From contig JANQLK010000007.1 of NCBI GenBank assembly GCA_028280615.1, positions 1-64,000 on the forward strand: DNA of 64,000 nucleotides, read 5' to 3'. Positions 31,144 through 39,700 of this stretch are shown here, piece after piece; the stretch's first letter is position 1; each line of letters begins with the position of its first letter. Both the position numbers and the translations under genes were made by a program. The notes below the pieces were generated by a model that ran no database searches, was not told where the DNA came from, and saw only the letters and a program-made list of their open reading frames with translations. Source of the DNA: Woeseiaceae bacterium (lineage in GTDB: Bacteria; Pseudomonadota; Gammaproteobacteria; Steroidobacterales; Woeseiaceae).

Positions 31144-31785
31144 TCAGCGTGACCAGCCGATACCGTCGGGGGCGCTGGTTGCCGCAGCTGGCTCAGCAAA
31201 TACCACCAGCAAGCCGCATACGACCGCCGCGACAAATGCCAAATATGGAAACACCAGAGAAGTAAAGACTGTGCCATACCAGGCCGTGCGTATGCAGAAA
31301 ATAAGTAGCCAGTAAGTTCCGTACAACCCCGTGATTTCAACTGAGTGATCCGAGAGAGCGATGACGCCTGTGATCTTCCCGCTCTCGTCAGTCCGCGCTT
31401 CAGTGATCTTCTTATAGGACAGCACATATCCCAGTTCGCGACGCGACAGGGACATACCAGTGATCCCATCAAGGACATAGTGTTGCAGCCCTGTGTAAGC
31501 CTCAGCGAAGCGCCTCAAAGACTTCCCGGTGTTGACCCTGATTAACTCCTTTCGGAATTCGCGACGCCACGATAGCTCCTGAGCTTGCCAATACCTCAGT
31601 GCGAACCAGAACAGAAGCACCCAAGCGGCAATAGCCAGCGCCGCTGGATTGCCGAAAGTCACGCTGACAATACTGAGCTGAACTGTGTCTGTAACCTGGC
31701 CGTCAGCGAAGTAGAATATGATGAAGGCTAACGATGTGACGACGAGATTTCGTTTGTGCGGGTCCGGATCATCCACGCCCCTCAA
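31144..31785 (-). CDS. Unknown membrane protein with four predicted helices
   Basis: About 213 residues. Hydrophobic segments lie near 14-28, 45-66, 155-172 and 176-198, with a soluble middle part (about 70-150) holding the helix LRRFAEAYTGLQHYVLDGI and the SHSVEITG-like strand region. The start is a TTG at 31785 or a GTG at 31776; neither has a clear ribosome site. It ends 222 bp before the preceding minus gene's start, in which I find nothing. No function can be assigned. Composition is AT-richer than in neighbours of the core genome. Confidence 0.5.
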   Translation of the reverse strand: MRGVDDPDPHKRNLVVTSLAFIIFYFADGQVTDTVQLSIVSVTFGNPAALAIAAWVLLFWFALRYWQAQELSWRREFRKELIRVNTGKSLRRFAEAYTGLQHYVLDGITGMSLSRRELGYVLSYKKITEARTDESGKITGVIALSDHSVEITGLYGTYWLLIFCIRTAWYGTVFTSLVFPYLAFVAAVVCGLLVVFAEPAAATSAPDGIGWSR

Positions 31786-31815
31786 AGTACCACACTGATC
31801 GCCTACGACCGCCCC

Positions 31816-32442
31816 TCAGCCTTCGCCTGCTTCGCTACCTGCAGCATCGTTTACGGGCCGCTGATGAAGCTCCGCGTCGATTAACCCAATGAGTTCTTCG
31901 AAATGACTGGCATTCTCATTCCACAGCTCATCGTCCTGATTGCCCATACGTCCGCGCATATCGCCAATGCGCCTCCCCCAATACTCAACGTTTCTGTTTA
32001 GAAACGACCTCTCGCCTTCGCCAATCGAATCGTCCTTCGCGAGTTCTGCCGCCATAGCGCGATTCTGAATCGCCAGGCTGACGCCGTTGTCGAGGCGGTC
32101 ACGCTTCGCCTTCAGGAGGTAATCTCGAAAGGACTCGTGCTCAACAAGTAAATCGTCACGTTGCTTATCAATTTGCACCTTCTGCACATATGCCGCAATC
32201 GCGGAGACTCCGAGGTATGCAGCTAGCACAATCGCTGGCCAGAATAGATCACCCTCGATCGTGATCGCGCCAAGAATGGCAGCAAGGCAGAATCCGGCGT
32301 AAACACCGAACCGATGCCATGCGTCGGTCTTCTGGAGACGCAGATTTGACTCCATTGCCTGCGCGAGAAAAACATTCATCTCGTCAATTGATTCGCCTAC
32401 ATGTCGAAGCGCAACCAATGATCTATAGGCGTCAGTCCTCAT
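31816..32442 (-). CDS. Unknown two-helix protein with coiled-coil flanks
   Basis: A 208-residue protein with an AGGAGA ribosome site before the ATG. A long helix (residues 1-40) precedes two transmembrane segments (about 46-62 and 69-88); a charged helical region follows (KVQIDKQRDDLLVEHESFRD and onward to about 195). This helix-2TM-helix plan resembles SLATT-type 2TM effector domains of bacterial conflict systems in outline only; no motif proves it. It lies 30 bp upstream of the other 2TM gene and may form an operon with it. Confidence 0.6.
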   Translation of the reverse strand: MRTDAYRSLVALRHVGESIDEMNVFLAQAMESNLRLQKTDAWHRFGVYAGFCLAAILGAITIEGDLFWPAIVLAAYLGVSAIAAYVQKVQIDKQRDDLLVEHESFRDYLLKAKRDRLDNGVSLAIQNRAMAAELAKDDSIGEGERSFLNRNVEYWGRRIGDMRGRMGNQDDELWNENASHFEELIGLIDAELHQRPVNDAAGSEAGEG

Positions 32443-32466
32443 ATCTATTCTCCTGCAACCGCTCCT

Positions 32467-32793
32467 CTATGGCCTACCGCCGGATCCGTTCTTCCTTCTA
32501 GTTGCCTTCTTTTTGGCTTTCTTCTTGGCCGCCTTCTTCTTCGGCTTCTTCTTGACCCTCTTCTTCTTAGCTGCCTTCTTTTTCGGCTTCTTCTTGACCC
32601 TCTTCTTCTTAGCTGCCTTCTTCTTCGGCTTCCTCTTGACCTTTCTTTTCTTAGCCACTTTCTTTTTTGCCTTCTTCTTTGTGACTTTTTTTCGTGTCTT
32701 CTTTCTCTTGACTGCCTTCTTCCGCACCACTTTTTTCTTTGCGGTCTTATTCTTCGCCGCCTTCCTACGCCTCGTCTTCTTTTTCGTTGCCAC
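32467..32793 (-). CDS. Lysine-rich histone H1-like protein
   Basis: A 108-residue, extremely basic protein made almost entirely of Lys, Arg, Ala, Val, Pro and Thr (ATKKKTRRRKAAKNKTAKKK). It contains three 14-residue units of the type KKRVKKKPKKKAAK encoded by 42-bp DNA repeats. Such proteins resemble the C-terminal tail of histone H1 and bacterial AlgP/HctB-type DNA-binding proteins, so nucleoid binding is likely. The GTG at 32793 has a GAGAGGAG site 6 bp upstream, which decides it over a 150-residue frame starting at 32919. Located beside the 2TM membrane gene. Confidence 0.85.
   Translation of the reverse strand: MATKKKTRRRKAAKNKTAKKKVVRKKAVKRKKTRKKVTKKKAKKKVAKKRKVKRKPKKKAAKKKRVKKKPKKKAAKKKRVKKKPKKKAAKKKAKKKATRRKNGSGGRP
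32531..32656. repeat. Three 42-bp tandem repeats
   Basis: Units at 32531-32572, 32573-32614 and 32615-32656 inside the lysine-rich gene. The first two differ at one position; the third is more diverged. Each encodes 14 residues, so copy number can change without a frameshift. Confidence 0.9.
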
Positions 32794-33083
32794 CGTCTTG
32801 CTCCTCTCTCTTGATCCATCCAAAAAAGTACGTACAAGTAGTGCTTTTCGCAAGTAGTACCGGTCAGATGTCGCACCTTGCCGCAAGCGCGGAGAGCGTG
32901 CCGGTCGTAACTCTGTCACTTACTTGAAGTGGGGCCAAAATGCGCTTCACCGCGCCTTACCGGCGGTTCCTTCTCAATGACAAACGAGGCCAATTGTGAG
33001 CTTGCATGCGGCGAAACCGCACTTCGGGTAGTCGGACAAGTTACAGTGTTACCACCGGCACCCGATCCTGTAAGTTGACGACC

Positions 33084-33701
33084 GTGGATCAACACCCAAA
33101 ACGACTCGCAGCTCGAACCAGAGATGTCTACAACCGGCACGGCGAACAGTTCGATCGCGAGCGTGCGAGGGTTCTCGTCGAAAAGGATTGGCTCGATCGG
33201 TTCGCGAACATGCTGCCTCCAGGGGGAGCGGTCCTGGATGCGGGTTGCGGCGCAGGTGAACCGATTGCCAGGTATCTTGTCGAGCAGGGCTTCGACGTCA
33301 CCGGCATCGATTTCTCGGAAACGATGATCGATATCGTGGCCAGTCGTTTTCCGGATCATCGCTGGATCGTCTCCGATATTCGCGATCTGGATCTCAACCG
33401 GCAATTCCACGGCGTTATCGGCTGGCACAGCTTCTTTCACCTGACGCCGAACGAGCAGCGCGGCGCGCTCGCCGGCCTCGCAAACCATCTTGCAGCCGGC
33501 GGCGTCATGATGTTGACAGTTGGGCCGACGGCGGGTGAGACCGTTGGCCATGTTTGCGGTGATCCGGTCTACCATTCCAGTCTGTCCATCGCCGAATACA
33601 CCCGGGTGCTGGATGATCTCGGCATGACGATCGTCCGCTTCGTCCCTGAAGATCCGGCTTGTGACCTTGCGTCGGTTCTGCTGGCGAGGAAACAGGGCTA
33701 G
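33084..33701 (+). CDS. Class I SAM-dependent methyltransferase
   Basis: A soluble methyltransferase of about 205 residues. Motif I is VLDAGCGAGEPIARYLVEQG, followed by VTGIDFSETMIDI (motif II, acidic residue for ribose), IRDLDL and the motif IV region GVIGWHSFFHL; GGVMMLTVGP is the post-motif strand. The substrate is not evident; the group contains many small-molecule and unassigned enzymes. Start choice is open: GTG 33084, TTG 33075 or an ATG at 33006; I prefer GTG because the fold begins there. It converges with the giant protein gene across a strong hairpin. Confidence 0.8.
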   Translation: MDQHPKRLAARTRDVYNRHGEQFDRERARVLVEKDWLDRFANMLPPGGAVLDAGCGAGEPIARYLVEQGFDVTGIDFSETMIDIVASRFPDHRWIVSDIRDLDLNRQFHGVIGWHSFFHLTPNEQRGALAGLANHLAAGGVMMLTVGPTAGETVGHVCGDPVYHSSLSIAEYTRVLDDLGMTIVRFVPEDPACDLASVLLARKQG

Positions 33702-33728
33702 GACGCCAATCTCGGGAATGTGCTTACG

Positions 33729-33761
33729 CGCTGCATCGCTGCACTCAGCAGCGATGCAGCG
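33729..33761. terminator. 13-bp perfect hairpin between convergent genes
   Basis: CGCTGCATCGCTG and its exact complement are separated by a 7-bp loop (CACTCAG). It sits between the methyltransferase stop (33701) and the giant protein stop (33789). No T-tract follows on either side, so it may be a transcript-stabilising or weak bidirectional terminator structure. Confidence 0.5.
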
Positions 33762-33788
33762 ACTCATTGGCCGGCGCCCTGGCTTCCG

Positions 33789-36700
33789 CTACGGACTAAT
33801 ACCGATTGCCGAGAGCTCGCTCAGGCAGGGCTCGATGCTGTTCCAGGTGACTCCCTCGAACACGAGCGTCCGTGCACCCATCACGGCCGGACTGACCGGC
33901 AGGTTGATGCCGCCGTTCGTCATCGACACAGTGCCGGAGTTGTAGATCTCGGTTCCTCCGCTGTCGAGCAACCGGTAGACCCCGGTCAGGAAGCTGAATC
34001 CGGGATCGAACTGGTTGTTGATCATCTGGATGCTCGTCACGACTACGTCGCTCGCAAAGTCGATCGTCAGCGATGGCGCCGGATCGTTGTTCGCCGTACA
34101 CCAGCTCGAGTTGTTGTTGAGATCGATGCCGTTCGCGGCGACGAACGAGCCGCTGAAGTCACTGCTCGAAGTTGCGAACGTACCCGGCAGTGAGGTCAGC
34201 GCGACTTCTCCGATCGGGATCGTGAAGCCGCCGCTGACGGTGACTCCCACGGTCGCCGCCGTCGTATCGATCAGGCCCGGTACGAGCGCCGATACCGTGG
34301 TCACACCGTTCGTGAGACCCGAGAAGCGTGCGCCTCCCGCCGCGAAGGTCGTCGGCGAGAACTGCGCGCCTTCCGGTATGCCGACGGTGATCGACGATCC
34401 GGACTCCGTCGGCGTGAATATCGCGCCGACCCGCGTATCGAGGTTGCTGATCGTGGCCGTGTAGCCGCCGCCGCCGACACGCGCCTCCTGAAATGTCTGC
34501 ACGTCCGTGTTGTTGGCATTCGGGATGCCGACGCGGACGAAGAAATCATCCGGGGTCAGACCGGTCTGGTTTGTGGCGAGACCCTCGAGACGGAATGCGG
34601 CCTGCACGACCGTCACGGCGCCGATCTCGTCGAGGAAGCCGGGGGCGGAGGCCGTGATCGTGACGGTGCTCTCATCACCCTGAACGCCCTGGATCGTGTA
34701 AATCACATCGGTTTGCCCGTTGGGGATGAAGGTTTCGATGAAGCCCGCGCCGGCGGTCGTTGCATCGGGCGACAGAAGCACGGCCGCCGTGTTGCTGCTT
34801 TCCAGCCGCAGCGTGACGCCACCGTGCTGGCTGGCGCCGAGACGCGCTATGAAGCCCGAGTCCTGCAGGCCGGCACCGACCGTGAGCGGCAGGCTGAACA
34901 GCGTGATGACGGGCGAGTTTACGGTGACTGGCTGAACCGCGGCATCCGTCGTTATGAAACCTGTCGCGGATGCGGTGACCGTCGTGTCGCCCGTCGTAAT
35001 CGGGCTGAAGGCCACGCCGCCGCCGGCAACCGAATTCGGCGAGAACTGTGCGCCTTCGGCAATCTGCACCGTGACGTTCTGGCCGGGTCCCGCGTTGGTG
35101 ATCAGTTCGCCGACCGTGCCGACCGCGTTGTTGACGGTTACGGTCAGCGGTCCGGAGCCCACGCGCACCTCCTGCAGCTGCTGAAGGGTGGTGTTGGTTG
35201 CGTTCGGCGTGCCGACTCGTATGAAGAACGGATCGTCGGGATCGAGCGTATCGATTGCGCTCAGCAGACCCTCGATGCGCAGCGCCGGTTGCACGACGTT
35301 CACTTCGCCGTTGCCGGAGATGAATCCCGTAGCCGACGCCGTGATCGTCGCCGTGCCCGTCGTGCCCTCGACACCCTGAATCGTATAGCTCACATCGGTG
35401 GACCCGTTCGGAAGGAACACGTCGATGAACCCGGCGCCGGGACTCGACGCGTCGGGCGCGATGAGGAGCGTCGACGGATCGGAACTCTCGACGCGCATCG
35501 TGACGCCGCCGTGCTGGCTCGCGTTCAGTCGCGCGATAAAGTTGGCATCCTGCAGACCCGCGCCGACCGTGAACGGCAGACTGAACAGCGTGATGCCCGG
35601 CGCCGTGACATTGACGTCCTGGGAGGCTGCGTCGGTTTGAACGAATCCGGGAATCGAGCCCGCGACCGTCGTCTGCCCGACGCCGCCCGGGCTGAAGGCA
35701 ACGCCGCCCGCCGCGAGCGTGGTCGGGGAGAATTGCTGGCCCTCGGGAATCGTGACGGTTCTGGACTGGCCGGCACCGGCCTGCGTGACGAGTTCGCCGG
35801 CCGCCGCGTTGCTGTTGGTCAGCGTGACGGTCAGGCCGCCACCGCCGACCCGAGCCTCCTGAAGCTGCTGCAGAGTGGTGTTGCCCGCGTTCGGTGTGCC
35901 GATCCGGGCGAAGAACGAATCGTCGGGATCGAGTGTGTCGATGGACGTGAGGACACCTTCGAGTCGCAGTGCCGGCTGCACGACCGTGACGTCGCCCGTC
36001 TGCGACGTGAAGCCCGCGGCGGTAGCCGTAATCGTCGCCGTGCCCAAGGCGCCCTCGACGCCCTGGATCGTGTAGCTCGCATCGGTCTGACCGTTATTCA
36101 GCGAGTACTCGACGAAACCCGTACCGACCGTGCTCGCATCGGGCGCAAGCAGCAGAACGGATGGGTCGCTGCTCTCGAGTCGTAATATCACGCCGCCGTG
36201 CTGGCTTGCGTCGAGACGTGCCGTGAAGCCAGCGTCCTGAAGACCCGCACCCACCGTGAACGGCAGGCTGAACAGCGTAATGCCCGGTCCCGTCACGTTG
36301 ACGTTCTGAACCGCGGCGTCGGTCTGGACAAAGCCCGGAATCGATGCCGATACGATCGTTGCGCCCTCGCCGCGAGGTACGAAGGCGACGCCGCCGGCGG
36401 CAACGGAGGTCTGCGAGAACTGCGCACCCTCAGCGATGGCGACCGTCACGCTCGTCGCGGTTGCGGCCGTCGTTTCGAGCTCGCCGACGCTGCCGTTGCT
36501 GCTCGTGACCGTAACGGTCAGGCCGCCACCACCGACCCGCGCCTCCTGCAAGTTCGAGAGGGTCGTGTTGCTGCCGTTCGGCAGGCCGACGCGCATGAAA
36601 AACGCGTCCGCGGGGTCGAAGGTATCGATCGATGCGGCGAGCGACTCGATGCGGACGGCCGGCTGCGCTACGGTGACGGACCCGGTTTCGGACGCGAATC

Positions 36701-39700
36701 CGGGCGCGCTGGCCGTGAGGTTGGCCACGCCGGCTGCGCCCTCGACGCCCTGGATCGTGTAGCTCACGTCCGTCTGGCCGTTCAGGAGCGGCACGTCGAT
36801 AAAGGGCGTGCCCGGCGTCGACGCGTCGGGCGCAACGAGCAACCGGGTCGGGTCGTCGCTTGCGATGCGAACCGTGATGCCGCCATGCTGGTCTTCGCCG
36901 AGCCGCGCGAGGAAGCCGGCATCCTGCAGGCCCGCTCCGACCGTAAAGGGCAGGCTGAACAACGCTATGCCGGGCGACGGATTGACCGTTACGGTCACCG
37001 TGTCGGGCGTGATGCTCGTATCGCTGGCCGTGATCGTCGTCGTGCACGGCAATGGCGTTACTCCGCCGTACTCGAGCAGCGGCGTCGTGACGTTCGCAAA
37101 GCCCGTCTCGATGACCTGCGATGGGACGACGCTGACGCAGCCCGGATCGTCGGCCGCGAGCAGTACCGTGATCGGCTCGGGCGCGGCGACCGGATTCCCC
37201 TCGCTGGTCAGCACGACGGTCAGCGAGATCGACGGGAACGACTCGTTGAAGTTGACGTCGGTTTCGACGATGTTGAACTCGGCCGTCGTGTTGACGACGG
37301 TCGAGTCGCTCGAGAAATTCGGGCTGGACGCCGTGACATTCGCCGGACCGACGCCCGCGCCCAGCACGGTGGCGTTCGCCGAGAACGCTCCCTCGGGGAT
37401 CGTCACGGTCGGCGTTTGTACGACCACGTTGCCGGTGTTGTCGGAAACCAGCGTCACGTCGACACCGCCGGCCGGCGCCGGGTTCGGCTGGATCGAGACC
37501 GGGACGGACGCCGTCTGGCCGAGCGGCACGTTGACGTCCGACGGCAGCGTGATCAGGCTCGCGGTAACCTGCACGCCGATCGTCGCGGTCTGGAAGCCGG
37601 GCGCCGTGGCCGAGATCGTCGCCGATCCTTCGGCAACGCCCGTGACCTGGAAGCTGCCCATGGTCTGTCCGGCCGGAATCACGACCGTGCCCGGATTGAG
37701 GCTTGCGACGCCCGCGTCGTCGACGTCGAGGGTCACCGTGACGCCGCCGGCTCCGGCCGCCTGCGACAGCGTAACCGTGCCGTCCACGGTCCGGCCCGCG
37801 CCGACGAGCTGCGACGTCAGCGATAGCGACATCGTGCGTAACCCGACGTTGACCGTCGTCGTATCCGACGTAAAGCCTGCGGCGCTCGCCGTGATCGTGT
37901 CGACACCCTCGGTGTCGCCCGCATCGACGCTTACGCTTGCCGAGGTCAGGCCTTCGAGGATCGTCACGGTAGCCGGAACGCTGACGAGCCCGGTATCGAC
38001 GGCGAGGTCCACGACCTGCCCGCCGGCCGGTGCGGGGTTGCTGATGATGACGCTGAGCGGCGCCGATTCCTGTGTCAGCAGGTTGATCGTCGCTGGATTG
38101 AGCGTAATCGTGCCGGCTACATCGTCATTGATGATCGTCCCGGTCGCCTGCGCTGCGCCGATGACCGCATTGGTCGGCGCGCTGAGATTGACGAAGAACA
38201 ATTCGTTCGGCTCGATGTCCGTGTCGCCGTTGACGGTGACGGACACGACCTGAGGCGTCGTGTCATTCGCCGGGAACGTCACGGTGCCGGTCGCGGCATC
38301 GTAATCGTTGTCTGCCACGGTGGCCGTGTTGTCGAGCGTCGCAAAGTCGACCGTGACGACACGGTCGATGGCCGCGGACAGGGTCACCGTGAAGTCGAGC
38401 GTCGTCGTGCCGGCGTCGCCCTCGGTAACCGAGTTGCTGCCGATACTCAAGCTCGGAGCCGCTGCCACCGTGATCACGACCGTGTCCGTATCGCTCTCAA
38501 CACCATCGTCGACCGTCAGGCTGATCGTGTAATCGCCGGGCACGTTGAAGGTTGCGGTCGGGTTGACAATGGAGTTGTCGGAGAAGTTGACCGCGCCGCC
38601 GGACGGTCCCGTCTGCAGCTGCCACAGATAGGTCAGCGTGTCATTGTCGGGGTCGCTCGAGGAGGAGCCGTCGAGCTGCACAGTGTCGATATCGAGCACG
38701 CTCTGGTTCGGTCCGGCATCCGCGGTCGGCGCGCTGTTGACATCATTGACCGTGATCGTAATCGTCTCGAAATCGTCGAGCACGGGCGTGCCGTCGTCGG
38801 TCACGCGAATCGTCACGTCGAAGGTTCCGGGGCCGTCGTCGGCGGTGGGCGTCCAGGTGAACGCACCGCTGCTCGGGTCAATGGCCGCGCCCGGCGGCGC
38901 ACCGGCATCGAGCGAGAAGGTCAGCGCGTTGGCGGGCAGATCCGGGTCGGACGCCGTCGCCGTGAAGGCGAGTTCGGTTTCTTCATCGACGCTCCGGTCG
39001 CCGATCGGGTCGAGCACGGGCGCTTCGTTGATCTCGTCGATCGTGATCGTGATCGTTTCGAAGTCGTCGAGCGCGGGCGCGCCGTCGTCGGTGACGCGCA
39101 CGGTGACCGTGATCGTGTCGGGGCCGTCGGCCTCGTCCGGCGTCCAGCTGAATACGCCGGTCGTCGGGTCGATGCTGGCCGTTAAGGGTGCACCCGCGTC
39201 GAGCGAGAACGTCAGCGTGTTGGCGGGCTCGTCGACATCCGACGCGGTTGCCGTGAAGCTGAGCTCGCTCCCCTCGTCAACGCTCCGGTCGCCGATCGGG
39301 TCGAGTACGGGCGCTTCGTTGACTTCATTGACCGTGATCGTGATCGTCTCGAAATCGTCGAGCGTGGGCGTGCCGTCGTCGGTCACGCGCACGGTGACCG
39401 TGACCGTATCGGGTCCGTCGGCCTCGTCGGGCGTCCAGCCGAATACGCCGGTCGTCGGGTCGATGCTGGCCGTTACGGGTGCGCCGGCGTCGAGCGAGAA
39501 CGTCAGCGTATCGCCGGCATCCGGGTCCGTCGCGGTCGCCGTGAACGAAAGCTCACTGCCTTCGTCGACGGTCCGGTCGCCGATCGGATCGAGCTCGGGC
39601 GGCTGGTTGACGGAGTTGACCGTAATCGTGATGGTTTCGAAATCGTCGAGCTCGGGCGTGCCGTCATCGGTGACCCGCACCGTGACCGTAAAGTCGTTGC

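Noticed and set aside
34230-36971. CRISPR-like repetition
   Set aside because: Repeat units are 687 bp and coding, with no spacer/repeat alternation. No cas genes are present in the window.
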